From positions 1 to 64,000 of the forward strand of contig JAGGVO010000057.1 in NCBI GenBank assembly GCA_021157965.1: a DNA stretch of 64,000 nt, in the 5' to 3' direction. A program made the translations under genes and the position numbers. This document shows, in pieces, positions 45,051 through 55,261 of this stretch. This DNA comes from Candidatus Neomarinimicrobiota bacterium. GTDB taxonomy: Bacteria; Fidelibacterota; Fidelibacteria; Fidelibacterales; Fidelibacteraceae. A model generated the notes under the pieces. The model saw nothing but the letters and a program-made list of their open reading frames with translations, was not told where the DNA came from and ran no database searches. The first letter of the stretch is position 1. Every line of letters begins with the position of its first letter.

Positions 45051-45461
45051 CTATAATTCCTCGTGTTCCTGAGTGAGTTCGGTTAAAACCCCAAAGGTGG
45101 ATTTGGGATGAAGAAAACCTATCAGGTGCCCGCCGGCCCCTTTACGGGGGTTCTTGTCTATCAGACGGATTCCCTTTTCTTCTGCTGTCCGGAGTGCCTC
45201 ATCACACGCATCCACAGCATAGGCAATATGGTGAACTCCTTCGCCTTTTTTCTCGAGAAATTTTGCGACGGGACTCTCTTCCGAAAGGGGCTCCAGGAGT
45301 TCAATCCGTGTATCTCCCACTTGAAACATCGCAACTTTAACACCCTGGTCTTCTACGGTTTCGGTCCCCAATAATGAAAGACCTAAAACATCTTTGTAAT
45401 ATGGGATTTGTTCGTCAAGCGAGCGGACTGCTATCCCGATATGCGAAATTCCTTTTACCAT
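45051..45461 (-). CDS. mce: Methylmalonyl-CoA epimerase
   Basis: A protein of 136 residues of the glyoxalase/VOC fold. [21 protein letters not shown], the [15 protein letters not shown] block, [13 protein letters not shown] and [13 protein letters not shown] place the usual His, Gln, His and Glu metal ligands. It interconverts (R)- and (S)-methylmalonyl-CoA, which the mutase and the decarboxylase next to it require. A 135 bp gap separates it from meaB upstream. A GAGG-type ribosome site precedes the ATG. Confidence 0.94.
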   Translation of the reverse strand: MVKGISHIGIAVRSLDEQIPYYKDVLGLSLLGTETVEDQGVKVAMFQVGDTRIELLEPLSEESPVAKFLEKKGEGVHHIAYAVDACDEALRTAEEKGIRLIDKNPRKGAGGHLIGFLHPKSTFGVLTELTQEHEEL

Positions 45462-45596
45462 GTTTACCTCTGTTTTTCTCTTCTCCTGCCGTCTCCCACC
45501 TGTGACGGAAGCATATCTGATCCGGGTCTCATGCGCACTTTACATCGCGGCTTGCTGCCCCCGGCCGGTTGAAAACTTAATGAATGTAAAAAACAA

Positions 45597-46778
45597 TTAC
45601 TCCTCTTTTTTAGGGGATATATTTTCCAGAAATCCTTTCATAAGCTGCTCTGCCCCGGTTGTGGGTAAGAGGGTGCCGGACTCGATTTTTTCTTTCATAG
45701 TGTTGATATCCTCACGGATTTCCGGATGATCATAAAACCAGACCCGCATCCGTTCTTCAACCATACTGTAGAACCAGTTTACAGCCTGTTCTTTCCGTCT
45801 GTTCTGAAAAACACCGTTCTCTGTCGTTTTCTTTTTAAAGTCCCAAATCATACGGCGGATTTCAGGGATGCCATACCCTGTCAGGGCGGAACACGTTAAC
45901 ACTTTACAATTCCATCCTTTTGTAACCGGCTTCAGGTAATGGATGGCTGTTTCAAACTGATTCCGGGTCATTTCGGCTTTCTGAAAATTGTCACTATCCG
46001 CCTTATTGATCACCACGGCATCGGCTATTTCAATGACCCCTTTTTTAATCCCTTGAAGTTCATCCCCGGCACCTGAAATTTGCAGGAGGAGGAAAAAATC
46101 CACCATGGACCGGACCGTGATTTCACTTTGACCCACTCCCACGGTTTCAACCAAAATCACATCATAACCGGCCGCTTCACAAACGGTGATACTTTCCCTT
46201 GTTTTGGAAGCCACTCCTCCGAGAGTTCCGCCGGACGGCGAGGGACGAATAAAGGCATTTTCATCCCGGGAGAGTTTTTCCATCCGGGTTTTATCCCCTA
46301 AAATACTCCCTTTTGTCACAGAAGAACTGGGATCCACGGCCAAAACTGCCACACGATGACCGTTTTGGACGAGCTGAAGGCCAAAGGCTTCAATAAATGT
46401 ACTTTTACCGGCGCCGGGAACACCGGAAACACCTATACGAAGGGACTTTCCGGCATAAGGCAGTAATTGGTGAAGGACACGGGCAGCCATGTCCCGATGC
46501 CGGGGGGCCTGGCTTTCAATCAGGGTAATGGTCCGGGCCAGCAAAGGTCTGTCCCCTTTTAAAACACCCTTGACATAATCATCCACTGAAAGGTTTTTCC
46601 GCCGGGGGCCTTTGACAGTTTCTTTTCTGATTCCGGCAGAATACCCGCTCCGGACCACCTTCACGGCAAAAGCTTCATGATCTTCCGGCGGTGCCCAATC
46701 CGGCCGGTAACTCCTCTCGTTCTCGGGCCGCTCGTCCTGATTTTTGTCCCGGTTCCGATTTTTATCTTTTGCTCTCAT
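45597..46778 (-). CDS. meaB: Methylmalonyl-CoA mutase-associated GTPase (MeaB/ArgK type)
   Basis: A protein of 393 residues. The G-domain has Walker [11 protein letters not shown] near residue 140, [31 protein letters not shown] and the base-recognition NKAD. It is longer than most MeaB proteins by about 60 N-terminal residues, a highly charged disordered-looking stretch ([15 protein letters not shown]). MeaB protects the mutase and gates cobalamin loading. The start overlaps mutB in ATGA. The N-terminal extension is of unknown use; a shorter start inside it is possible but less well supported by the coupling to mutB. Confidence 0.93.
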   Translation of the reverse strand: MRAKDKNRNRDKNQDERPENERSYRPDWAPPEDHEAFAVKVVRSGYSAGIRKETVKGPRRKNLSVDDYVKGVLKGDRPLLARTITLIESQAPRHRDMAARVLHQLLPYAGKSLRIGVSGVPGAGKSTFIEAFGLQLVQNGHRVAVLAVDPSSSVTKGSILGDKTRMEKLSRDENAFIRPSPSGGTLGGVASKTRESITVCEAAGYDVILVETVGVGQSEITVRSMVDFFLLLQISGAGDELQGIKKGVIEIADAVVINKADSDNFQKAEMTRNQFETAIHYLKPVTKGWNCKVLTCSALTGYGIPEIRRMIWDFKKKTTENGVFQNRRKEQAVNWFYSMVEERMRVWFYDHPEIREDINTMKEKIESGTLLPTTGAEQLMKGFLENISPKKEE

Positions 46779-48961
46779 TCGTGTCCAAATCGTTCATTTA
46801 TTTCTTCCATGAGCCTAAAGCCCGCTTCCGGAATGCGGGTTCCGGGACCAAAAATGGCCGAAGCTCCGTGCTGATAGAGAAAATCGTAATCCTGGGACGG
46901 AATCACCCCGCCGACAATGACGATAATATCTTCGCGTCCCAGTTTTTTTAAGGCGTCAACAAGCTGAGGAAGCAGTGTTTTGTGTCCCGCCGCCAGTGAA
47001 CTCATGCCCACTACGTGGACATCATTTTCCACCGCCTGACGTGCTGTTTCCTCCGGTGTTTGAAAAAGGGGTCCCATATCCACATCAAACCCCATATCGG
47101 CATAGGCAGTCGCCACAACTTTAGCCCCCCTGTCATGACCATCCTGCCCCATCTTTGCTATTAAAATCCGGGGTCGGCGTCCTTCCTGTTTTTCAAAATC
47201 GTCAGTCATGCCACGGACCTTTTGAACCAGATTCTCCTCGTCTCCGGCATATTCACTGCTATACACACCTGAAATTGTCCTGGTCACAGCCTGATACCTT
47301 CCACATACTTTTTCAATTGCTGATGAAATTTCCCCCAATGTTGCCCTGGCTTTTGCCGCATCAACACACAAATCCAGCAGGTTGCCTTCGCCGGATTCCG
47401 TACAGGCGGTAATGGCTTTCAGGGCTTTTCCCACAGCCTTATCATCCCGTTTGGACCGAATATCCCGGAGTCTGCGGATTTGGGAGAGACGGACTGCCGT
47501 ATTATCCACCTCGAGAATCTCAATGGGATCCTTTTCTTCAGGAGGATATTTATTCAACCCCACAATGGTTTCCCGTCCTGAATCAATCCGGGCCTGGCGC
47601 CGGGCGGCCGCTTCTTCAATGCGCATCTTGGGAATTCCGGCCTCAATGGCTCTGGTCATGCCGCCATATTCTTCCACTTCCAGAATATGATCCCAACCTT
47701 TCTGCAGGAGTTCATGGGTCAGAGACTCCACAAAATAGGAACCGGCCCAGGGATCGATTACCTTTGTAATCCAGGTTTCATCCTGCAAATAAAGCTGAGT
47801 GTTCCGGGCAATCCGGGCGGAGAAATCCGTCGGCAGGGCAATAGCTTCATCCAGGGCATTGGTATGCAGGGACTGGGTGTGCCCCAAAGCCGCAGCCATG
47901 GCCTCGATGCAGGTTCGGGCTACATTGTTGTAGGGATCCTGTTCTGTCAAACTCCAGCCGGAGGTCTGGGAATGGGTCCGCAGGGACATGGATTTGGGAT
48001 TTTTGGGGTTGAACTGTTTGATAAGTTTGGCCCAGATCAACCGGGCTGCCCGGAGTTTGGCAATTTCCATGAAATAATTCATGCCTTCCGCCCAGAAAAA
48101 AGAAATCCGGGGGGCAAATGCATCGATATCCAGTCCCGCACGAATCCCGGTCCGAACATATTCCAAACCGTCAGCCAGCGTATAGGCCATTTCAAGATCC
48201 GCTGTGGCTCCTGCTTCCTGCATGTGATAGCCCGAAACACTGATGCTGTTGAATTTGGGCATCTTTTCCGACGTGTATTTGAAAATATCGGCAATGATCC
48301 GCATGGAAACTTCAGGCGGATAGATATAGGTATTGCGGACCATATACTCTTTGAGGATATCATTCTGGATGGTTCCGCTCAACTCTTCCGGTGTGACACC
48401 CTGTTCTTCCGCCGCAACAATGTAAAAGGCCATGACCGGCAGAACCGCCCCGTTCATGGTCATGGAGACGGACATTTTATCCAGGGGAATTCCGTCAAAA
48501 AGGATTTTCATATCCTCCACCGAATCGATGGCCACGCCTGCCTTTCCCACATCCCCCACCACTCGGGGATGATCCGAATCATATCCCCGGTGGGTTGCCA
48601 GATCAAAGGCCACGGAAAGTCCCTTTTGCCCCGCCGCCAGATTCCGGCGATAAAAGGCATTGCTCTCTTCCGCCGTGGAAAAGCCGGCATACTGCCGGAC
48701 AGTCCAGGGACGTCCCACATACATGGTGGAATAGGGGCCCCTTAAAAAGGGAGGAATCCCTGAAAGGTAATCCAGATGTTCACAGGCTTCCGTATCCTTC
48801 CCGTCGTAAAGGGGTTTGACGGGAATTTTTTCCATGGTTTCCCATACGGCCTCACGGACTGTCATACCCGTCTCTTTTTCAAAGGCTTTTTCCCATTCTT
48901 CACGGGTCATCCGGGGAGTGTCAACATCAAAGGGAATTTTTGTAAAATCCGGTTTACGCAT
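46775..48961 (-). CDS. mutB: Methylmalonyl-CoA mutase large (alpha) subunit
   Basis: A protein of 728 residues. I start at the ATG at 48961, where GGGAGGTG lies just upstream. The catalytic barrel has [38 protein letters not shown] and [15 protein letters not shown]. The C-terminal cobalamin domain carries the His-on motif DGHDRG, with D607 and H609. It converts (R)-methylmalonyl-CoA to succinyl-CoA with adenosylcobalamin. The start overlaps the end of the small subunit gene by eight bases, as expected of a heterodimer. Confidence 0.97.
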   Translation of the reverse strand: MRKPDFTKIPFDVDTPRMTREEWEKAFEKETGMTVREAVWETMEKIPVKPLYDGKDTEACEHLDYLSGIPPFLRGPYSTMYVGRPWTVRQYAGFSTAEESNAFYRRNLAAGQKGLSVAFDLATHRGYDSDHPRVVGDVGKAGVAIDSVEDMKILFDGIPLDKMSVSMTMNGAVLPVMAFYIVAAEEQGVTPEELSGTIQNDILKEYMVRNTYIYPPEVSMRIIADIFKYTSEKMPKFNSISVSGYHMQEAGATADLEMAYTLADGLEYVRTGIRAGLDIDAFAPRISFFWAEGMNYFMEIAKLRAARLIWAKLIKQFNPKNPKSMSLRTHSQTSGWSLTEQDPYNNVARTCIEAMAAALGHTQSLHTNALDEAIALPTDFSARIARNTQLYLQDETWITKVIDPWAGSYFVESLTHELLQKGWDHILEVEEYGGMTRAIEAGIPKMRIEEAAARRQARIDSGRETIVGLNKYPPEEKDPIEILEVDNTAVRLSQIRRLRDIRSKRDDKAVGKALKAITACTESGEGNLLDLCVDAAKARATLGEISSAIEKVCGRYQAVTRTISGVYSSEYAGDEENLVQKVRGMTDDFEKQEGRRPRILIAKMGQDGHDRGAKVVATAYADMGFDVDMGPLFQTPEETARQAVENDVHVVGMSSLAAGHKTLLPQLVDALKKLGREDIIVIVGGVIPSQDYDFLYQHGASAIFGPGTRIPEAGFRLMEEINERFGHE

Positions 48962-51125
48962 GATGTTCACCTCCCGCCAATTTCCAAAGATCTTCATAAA
49001 ATTCCACGGCATCGGCCCCCAGATACAGGAAGCGGTAAACGCCTGCTTTTTTCAGCATTTCCATACTCTCCCGGGGTCTGCCGGCAACGATCACTTTCAT
49101 GGCGGATTGAAGATCTCTAAGCTTATTTATAAAGGCCGGAACAATGTCCGGATAGGTTTCATCTGTGGAACACAGCACGGCGGCAAAGGCCTTGCTTTCG
49201 TTTGCGGCAAGGGCCGCTTCTGCCGGTGAGGGTTGAGCCGGTGTATCCAGGACCTCAAACCCGCCGGGTTCCAGAAACCCCCGACTGAAATCGGAGCGGA
49301 TCTTGTGCTGTTTGGGCGGTCCCATATTAACTAGAATAATCTTTGGTCTGCCTTTTTGCGTCTTCTCCGCCTGCCAGCCCATATCCCGGAAGCGCTCAAA
49401 AATCTCGGCGGCTCTGTAAGGCAGAAGAGGTGATATAGTGAGCCCCTGCCCTGCCGACAGGCGGAGACTCCGTGAGATTTCACCCAGGGTAGCTCCGGCT
49501 GAAACAGCCTGCACTGCCGTTTCCATCTTTTGTTTTCCCAGGGACAGATTTTCAAGGTGTTTCATCACAGCCTGATTTTCCTTTTGGTCCAGGGATACAC
49601 GAAAGGCTTTCAAATACTCTGCCCGCTTTTTCTGAAGCGCTTTTTGATCAACGGGTACAGAATCCAGCTTTTTTTGTTTGATGTCGGCATACATATTGAT
49701 TCCCACCAACACCTTTTTCCGCTTTCGATAATCTTTTTCCCGGGCTTGTCTTACTGATAAAATTTCATCATGAATCCATCCGGAGTCCAGGGCTTTCAGC
49801 AAGCCGCCCTGTTCTTCTGTTTTCTGAAAACATGTCCAGGCTTCTTTAGCCACCTGCCATGTCAGAGTCTCTACAAAATAAGATCCGCCGGCCGGGTCGA
49901 TAAGCCGGTCCAGATGACACTCTTCCCTGAGAATAATCTGAATATTCCGTGCAACACGGCGGGCAAAGGCCAAAGGTTCATTCACGGCCATTTCGTCAAA
50001 AGCATTGGTATGAAGACTGTCCACGCCCCCCAGGATGGCGGAAAAAGCCTCCGTGGTGGTCCGGAGGATGTTTACATAGGGATCATACAGCGTCTGATTG
50101 GTTTTGGATGGCCGGGCATGCCAGGTAATTTGATGTGCGGCTTCATTCAACCCATACTCTTTCAGCACCCTTCGGACCAACAAGCGTGCAGCCCTGAATT
50201 TGGCAATTTCCATAAAAAAGAAAGGCCCAACGCCCAATGTAACCCGCAGATGGCGGACAATACATTCCGGGTTTATATTCCGTTCACCCAACCGGTTCAT
50301 CCATTCCACCAGGGAGGAAAGCATCCAGGCCAGTTCCTGCACGGCGCCGGCTCCGGCCTCATGATACGGCAAAGTGGAAATACCCAATCCTTTCATACCC
50401 GGCATTGTGCCGTCAAGCCATGTTACTGTTTCGGCTATTTCATCAAAAACGGTTTTAAGATCCACGGGAAGAAAACCCTTTTTGGCCAGAAATGCAAAGG
50501 GATCCTGATCCACGGCCCCGCTGAGGGATTCGGGATCAACACCTTTTTTATCCAGATAGGCTTTAAAAACCGCCAGAAAAGGGAGAGCAGAAAAACCACC
50601 GTCAAGTATCAGATCAACGGCCGGGAGTTCCACGCCGTTTAAAGCCCGTTCAAGGCTTCGCAACCCGGAGATGGAGAGGCCGCCATCCCCGACATGTTCC
50701 GTCTTTGCGTAATCGGCATCCTGTCCCAAAAGAGAAGCCGTATCCAGTTTCAGAGTCACACCCGTTTGACCTTTCTTCAAATCATTCAGCAGGGCTTTAT
50801 TGAATTCTTCCGCCAGGACAAAGGGAAGCTCCTGATTTACAATCCAGGGTTTACCCACATAAGCGGCTGGCGTGTTTCCGCGCAAGCCGTGGTCCACTCC
50901 GGGATACATATCGGAGAGTATAGCATCCCGATCCGCCCGGATGTACAGGGGTTCCAGCGTTATGCCTTCATAGGTGGGAGTGCACAGTTTCTTCTCGAAG
51001 GGTACCCCCTTAAGAAAAGGCTCCACAATCGCCAGCCACTCTTCATAAGTGGGAATGGGAAAATCGTCCTTCAGCGTAAATCGCTTGTCCAGTTTTACCA
51101 ATGGATCTTTGCGGGTCTCTGTCAT
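48954..51125 (-). CDS. mutA: Methylmalonyl-CoA mutase small (beta) subunit
   Basis: A protein of 723 residues homologous to the large subunit throughout. Barrel motifs such as [15 protein letters not shown] and [28 protein letters not shown] are present. In the C-terminal domain the position of DxHxxG reads [14 protein letters not shown], so the cobalamin ligand His motif is lost, as is usual for the structural subunit. The stop overlaps the mutB start in ATGCGTAA. GAGG lies six bases before the ATG. It is 19 bp after glgC. Confidence 0.94.
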   Translation of the reverse strand: MTETRKDPLVKLDKRFTLKDDFPIPTYEEWLAIVEPFLKGVPFEKKLCTPTYEGITLEPLYIRADRDAILSDMYPGVDHGLRGNTPAAYVGKPWIVNQELPFVLAEEFNKALLNDLKKGQTGVTLKLDTASLLGQDADYAKTEHVGDGGLSISGLRSLERALNGVELPAVDLILDGGFSALPFLAVFKAYLDKKGVDPESLSGAVDQDPFAFLAKKGFLPVDLKTVFDEIAETVTWLDGTMPGMKGLGISTLPYHEAGAGAVQELAWMLSSLVEWMNRLGERNINPECIVRHLRVTLGVGPFFFMEIAKFRAARLLVRRVLKEYGLNEAAHQITWHARPSKTNQTLYDPYVNILRTTTEAFSAILGGVDSLHTNAFDEMAVNEPLAFARRVARNIQIILREECHLDRLIDPAGGSYFVETLTWQVAKEAWTCFQKTEEQGGLLKALDSGWIHDEILSVRQAREKDYRKRKKVLVGINMYADIKQKKLDSVPVDQKALQKKRAEYLKAFRVSLDQKENQAVMKHLENLSLGKQKMETAVQAVSAGATLGEISRSLRLSAGQGLTISPLLPYRAAEIFERFRDMGWQAEKTQKGRPKIILVNMGPPKQHKIRSDFSRGFLEPGGFEVLDTPAQPSPAEAALAANESKAFAAVLCSTDETYPDIVPAFINKLRDLQSAMKVIVAGRPRESMEMLKKAGVYRFLYLGADAVEFYEDLWKLAGGEHHA

Positions 51126-51144
51126 ACTTATCCTCTAATCTCTG

Positions 51145-52383
51145 TCAGATAATGGTTCCGTCTTCAAGAACTGCACCTTTTTTCACCACGACAATGCCAT
51201 CCCGGATCCAATACTGACTTTCTTCCTTGTAGTCAATCCCATTTTTATTCAGGATTTGTACATCATTTCCGATATGGACATTTTTATCGATAATGGCATT
51301 TTTTATCACACAATTGCGGCCGATTCCCAGGGGAATGCTTGTTTCACGGTCTTCTTCAAAATAATCATTACCCATAATATAGGAGGATTCGATCGTCGTT
51401 CCGTAATTAATGATGCTCCGGATTCCAATCACTGATTTACGGATGGAAGTAGCCCGGATCATGGATCCTTCCCCCACGGTGGATGACACGATGCAAGAGT
51501 CCCCGATATGGCTTCCGGGAAGCATGCGGGCATGGGTATAGATAGGCATCAAAGGATCCCGAAAACAGAAGGGAGGTGTTTGGGAAGTCATGGCAATGTT
51601 GGCGTCATAAAAGGAGCGGATGGTCCCGATATCCTCCCAGTATCCATTAAAAAAAAAGGCCTGGACATGATACCCGCTTTCAATGGCTCCGGGGATGATA
51701 TCACCGCCGAAATCATCTTTCTGAATATCACTCAGGGCTTTTCGGAGAATTTTCTTGCTGAACACATAGATTCCCATAGATCCCCAGTAGGGTTTGTCCG
51801 GATTCCCCGTATCGCTGGTCATCTCATCCAGGATTTTATCTTCTTTGGGTTTTTCGGCAAATCTGACAATTCTTCCGTTTGAATCCACCTTCAGCACACC
51901 GAAATCCTTGGCTTCTTCCCGTGAAACGGCTTTGACGGAGATAGTGATATCGGCAGCGCTGGACCGGTGATGGTAGACAAACTTGTCATAATTCATCCGG
52001 TACAGATGATCGCCGGCCAGAATCAGGTATTCAGTGAATTCCCATTTTTCAAAATGGTGCATATTGTGCCGGACGGCGTCTGCCGTCCCTTGATACCAGT
52101 GGGCATTTTCAAAGGTTTGTGATGCCGCCAGAACCTCCAGAAACCCTTGTGAAAAGGGATCAAACTTGTAGGTGCTGTTAATATGCCGGTGGAGAGATTC
52201 GCTGTTGAACTGTGTCAAGACGTAAATTCTTCGGATATTGGAATTCAGGCAATTGCTGATAGGTATGTCAATCAACCGGTATTTCCCCCCGATGGGGACT
52301 GCCGGCTTGGAACGCACACTGGTGAGGGGAGCCAGCCGTGTCCCCCGTCCTCCTCCAAGTATGAGTGATAAAACACGTCTCAT
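51145..52383 (-). CDS. glgC: Glucose-1-phosphate adenylyltransferase
   Basis: A protein of 412 residues, starting at the ATG at 52383, where GAGG precedes by five bases; a GTG six bases earlier is a weaker choice. The nucleotide-binding LILGGGRGTRLAPLT, the VRHNMHHFE and LAGDHLYRMNYDKFV blocks, RFAEKPKED and GYWEDIGTIRSFYDAN are all present, with a C-terminal left-handed beta-helix. It makes ADP-glucose for glycogen. It ends 19 bp before mutA, so glycogen and propionate genes may share a transcript. Confidence 0.96.
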   Translation of the reverse strand: MRRVLSLILGGGRGTRLAPLTSVRSKPAVPIGGKYRLIDIPISNCLNSNIRRIYVLTQFNSESLHRHINSTYKFDPFSQGFLEVLAASQTFENAHWYQGTADAVRHNMHHFEKWEFTEYLILAGDHLYRMNYDKFVYHHRSSAADITISVKAVSREEAKDFGVLKVDSNGRIVRFAEKPKEDKILDEMTSDTGNPDKPYWGSMGIYVFSKKILRKALSDIQKDDFGGDIIPGAIESGYHVQAFFFNGYWEDIGTIRSFYDANIAMTSQTPPFCFRDPLMPIYTHARMLPGSHIGDSCIVSSTVGEGSMIRATSIRKSVIGIRSIINYGTTIESSYIMGNDYFEEDRETSIPLGIGRNCVIKNAIIDKNVHIGNDVQILNKNGIDYKEESQYWIRDGIVVVKKGAVLEDGTII

Positions 52384-52397
52384 AGGCACCTCATGAA

Positions 52398-53015
52398 TTA
52401 TAAAATATTAAACCAATAGTCCGCCAGCCAGATTTCAAGCCATGTAAGCACACCGCCCAGAACGGCTCCCGCAAGGGTTTGCATGGGTGTATGGGCTTTC
52501 ACACGGATTCGGGACCAGCACAATGCGGGAACGATCAGCCAGAGAATTACATGCCGGGGACCGAAAATCAGGGTTGTTGCAGACAGGTAACCGGCAATGC
52601 CTGCACAGTGAATACTGATTTTCCACCACAGGGTGATAATACCGTAAATAATCGTATTGATAAAAATGGCAAACAATACGGCATTGAAAACACCCGGAAG
52701 CCCGGTCCAGACAGAAATGAAGAACGTGACCAGATAAATGAGGGAAAAAATCATAAACGGAACAATCCGCTGGGATCGTTCGGGGATATCCATGTGGGAT
52801 GTCATCCCTTTTTTGACCATAAAACCGATAATCAGGACGGGCAGAATAAATGCAGACAGGGAACCGGCAATGATAATTCCCATGGTATCGGCCCGGTTAT
52901 AGCCCTTATACGTTACCAGGTAGACAATAAATAAAATGCTGAACCACAGAGGATTGAAGATAAAGGATATCCCTCTGGCCAACCATGTTTCAAAATATTT
53001 AGGTGGTTTTTTCAT
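52398..53015 (-). CDS. PAP2-like membrane phosphatase, divergent
   Basis: A protein of 205 residues with about six membrane segments. I use the ATG at 53015; the longer frame begins only with a TTG and neither has a ribosome site. KISIHCAGIAGY fits the second PAP2 motif in a changed form, and SRIRVKAHTPMQTLAGAVLGG resembles the third. An N-terminal loop MDIPERSQRIVP may stand for the first. The conserved Asp after the third motif His is not evident. It could act on a polyprenyl phosphate or a lipid phosphate; the divergence leaves activity unproven. Confidence 0.65.
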   Translation of the reverse strand: MKKPPKYFETWLARGISFIFNPLWFSILFIVYLVTYKGYNRADTMGIIIAGSLSAFILPVLIIGFMVKKGMTSHMDIPERSQRIVPFMIFSLIYLVTFFISVWTGLPGVFNAVLFAIFINTIIYGIITLWWKISIHCAGIAGYLSATTLIFGPRHVILWLIVPALCWSRIRVKAHTPMQTLAGAVLGGVLTWLEIWLADYWFNIL

Positions 53016-53055
53016 CAGTTTTAAAATATACAAAATTCAGTCATTAAGGTCAGGC

Positions 53056-53736
53056 CTAATTCATGGACTGATGAAAAAATTCATAGACCTCCGGATCATT
53101 GATACGATACTTATTCAGGCGGATTGTCATGGTTCCGGACTGTTCATCTCCCGGCCGGGCGATACGTTGCCTCCGGGGATTGGGAACCCGTCTCTTTTCT
53201 TCTGCAGCCGTCATCAGGACCTCGATGGATTGGGGCAGGTAAAGATCTTCCAGGACCGGTCTTTGGCGGAAAAGGATATTCACGGTATTTCCTTTGGGAT
53301 CCCGGACAAATATTTCCCGGATATACCAGCGGATGGTATCCATAGTAACCGTCCAGTCTAAACGGCCTGCGGCTGGATCCTGAACATGCATCCTGAGGAT
53401 CACCCCGCCGGCAACCGTTTCAACATCAGGCAGGACGGTAACGGAAGAATCCATAAGAACATGGTGCAGATTGATCAGAATGGCTTCAGGGGGAATCACA
53501 TCTTTTAAACCGCCGCTGATATCCACCTCATCGGGGGACAGGTACCGGAGTTTTCCCCTTTGATCAGCCAGGGTGAATCCCGGCATCCGCGAACTGACCA
53601 GAAGGTCTGCTTCCAATGTGGAAATTTTATTCATCTGATCATTATAGCGAATCAGATAGGAGCGGGCGTCGGCTGCCGTCAAACAAACTATAAAACTTAG
53701 GAGCATGATCGTGAGAGAAAAGATAAACCGTTTCAT
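53056..53736 (-). CDS. LolA-like periplasmic protein
   Basis: A protein of 226 residues starting at the ATG at 53736, which overlaps the deaminase stop in ATGA. A signal peptide (MKRFIFSLTIMLLSFIVCLTAADA) is followed by a strand-rich body with ISTLEADLLVSSRMPGFTLADQ and KLRYLSPDEVDISGG, a build that resembles LolA/LolB-type lipoprotein carriers. The C-terminal tail is basic and repetitive in Arg. The match is a fold-level impression; other outer-membrane lipid-binding roles are possible. Confidence 0.6.
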   Translation of the reverse strand: MKRFIFSLTIMLLSFIVCLTAADARSYLIRYNDQMNKISTLEADLLVSSRMPGFTLADQRGKLRYLSPDEVDISGGLKDVIPPEAILINLHHVLMDSSVTVLPDVETVAGGVILRMHVQDPAAGRLDWTVTMDTIRWYIREIFVRDPKGNTVNILFRQRPVLEDLYLPQSIEVLMTAAEEKRRVPNPRRQRIARPGDEQSGTMTIRLNKYRINDPEVYEFFHQSMN

Positions 53737-54230
53737 CGTTCTGCCACCTTCTCCGGTGTTTCGGCCATATCCACGGGATGGACGGTCCAGTCCCGTTCGG
53801 GAATAAATTCCACAACATTCCCATCGGGCTTCTGCAAAACGACCCGGTGAATGAATGCATTGGCAATCATGGCTTTGCACATATTGCATATAAACTCATG
53901 ACCATAAACATATATTGTGCTGTCTGCTGTGGAATGTCCGTTCCGGGCAGCCAGTACAATAGCATTGGACTCGGCATGAGAACCCACGGCACGGCACAGT
54001 TCCAGGTGAGTTCCGGATTTGATATGGTGTTTATCGCGGTAACAAAATCCATATTCCAGACTGTTTTTCTGGAAGCTGGGAGCCCCGTTGTAACCGGTGG
54101 AAATAATATCTTTATTTCGGACGATGACGGCTCCCACCTGCCTGCGCAGACACGATGAGCGCCGGGCCACCACCCGGGCGATTTCCAGAAAGTATTCATC
54201 CCAGGTGGGACGTTCAGGTCGCTTGTCCAT
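53733..54230 (-). CDS. Deoxycytidylate deaminase-type protein
   Basis: A protein of 165 residues of the cytidine/dCMP deaminase fold. LRRQVGAVIVRNKDIISTGYNGAP is the family start. The catalytic HAE is in SHAESNAI, and the zinc cysteines are in FICNMCKAM, where the usual Pro before the first Cys is Ile. It converts dCMP to dUMP for thymidylate synthesis. AAGGA lies six bases before the ATG. Its start lies inside the end of the rnz gene by 17 bases. Confidence 0.88.
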   Translation of the reverse strand: MDKRPERPTWDEYFLEIARVVARRSSCLRRQVGAVIVRNKDIISTGYNGAPSFQKNSLEYGFCYRDKHHIKSGTHLELCRAVGSHAESNAIVLAARNGHSTADSTIYVYGHEFICNMCKAMIANAFIHRVVLQKPDGNVVEFIPERDWTVHPVDMAETPEKVAER

Positions 54231-55170
54231 TCTTTTTCCTTATGTTTTTTACATACAGTTTCTTTGTCTTCAGCACCAGACTGAAACGGGTCAGATCCTC
54301 GGCGGCATAGCTTCGGGGAAAGACCTCCCGAAGTTCTTCTTCAATAACGCCGGTTTCCCGGTAGCGTTCCGAAAAATGGGTCGCGATAAGAAAATCAACC
54401 TTGTTTTCAAGGGCTGCCTTTGCTGCAGTGCTTGTGGTTAAATGATCGTAGGCTTCGGCAAAATCCCGTTCATTTTCCATAAAGGTTGTTTCACACAGCA
54501 GCAGATCCGCATGATCCATGAGGGGTTTCAAATGATTTCCCGGCGCCGTATCCGCCACATAAGCAAAAACCCGGTCCGGAACACGTTTTGAAACACTTTC
54601 CCGGGTGATTATTCCCCTGTCTGTTTGAAGTTCACCTTTTTCCTGCAAAATCCCAACGGATTTCCCCTCAATGCCTGTGGCATTCAGTTTTTCTTTGTCA
54701 AACCTGAATCCGCCAGGCTGAACAATCCGAAACCCGTAGGTTGGAATCCGGTGTTTGAGTTCTATGGCTTCAATCCGCAGCTTACCTGCATGAAAAACGA
54801 CACCTTCCCGGAATATTGGAAGAAGATGAAGGGTCAGGGTCTGATGAAAATCCGAGCAGGTGAGAAGTCTCTTTAAAAAGTCCTCTCCTGTCCTGGGATA
54901 GATGATGGTCACCGGTTCAGTCACCTTTGCCAGAGAGATCCGCTGTATGATTCCCGGGAGTCCCAGGCAGTGATCCCCATGGAAATGGGAAATACATATT
55001 GTCCGAATAGCCGGCACTGAGAGCCCGCCTTTCACACACTGACGCTGAATCCCCTCTCCCGGATCCAGGAGGATATTCTGTCCCTGCCAGCGCAACAAAT
55101 ATCCGCCGTGGTTTCGCTCTGCCGTGGGCAGTTGGGAAGCTGTTCCCAGGATGTTCAGTTCCATTGTCAT
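54214..55170 (-). CDS. rnz: Ribonuclease Z
   Basis: A protein of 318 residues of the metallo-beta-lactamase fold. The signature HFHGDHCLGLPG lies near residue 63. YVADTAPG, with the metal-binding Asp, and a C-terminal ATHFSERY follow, as in tRNase Z. It matures tRNA 3' ends, which fits a tRNA in this window that lacks an encoded CCA. The first ATG has no clear ribosome site; a second ATG two codons later is possible. The gene overlaps the deaminase start by 17 bases. Confidence 0.92.
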   Translation of the reverse strand: MTMELNILGTASQLPTAERNHGGYLLRWQGQNILLDPGEGIQRQCVKGGLSVPAIRTICISHFHGDHCLGLPGIIQRISLAKVTEPVTIIYPRTGEDFLKRLLTCSDFHQTLTLHLLPIFREGVVFHAGKLRIEAIELKHRIPTYGFRIVQPGGFRFDKEKLNATGIEGKSVGILQEKGELQTDRGIITRESVSKRVPDRVFAYVADTAPGNHLKPLMDHADLLLCETTFMENERDFAEAYDHLTTSTAAKAALENKVDFLIATHFSERYRETGVIEEELREVFPRSYAAEDLTRFSLVLKTKKLYVKNIRKKNGQAT

Positions 55171-55195
55171 CGTTTGTCTGAAATGTAACGGGTTT

Positions 55196-55223
55196 TTGAC
55201 AGATTTAAAATGTTGAACATTAT
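55196..55223 (+). promoter_or_regulatory. Candidate promoter for the M28 peptidase gene
   Basis: TTGACA, a 16-base spacer and CATTAT lie 38 bases before the ATG in the divergent gap. The short spacer and the weak -10 lower confidence. Confidence 0.35.
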
Positions 55224-55261
55224 TTTCTTGCTATTCCGCAGGATTCCGTGAAAATTCATCC

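Noticed and set aside
45464-45532. Tiny 22-codon frame before mce
   Set aside because: No ribosome site and no similarity I can see; kept only as part of the gap note.
47687-48745. Plus-strand open frame of 352 residues
   Set aside because: Antisense to mutB, a certain gene. No recognisable domain, ribosome site or context.
49770-50642. Plus-strand open frame of 290 residues
   Set aside because: Antisense to mutA, with no motif; a shadow.
51126-51144. Possible cobalamin riboswitch upstream of the mutase genes
   Set aside because: Only 19 bp separate glgC from mutA, too short for a riboswitch.
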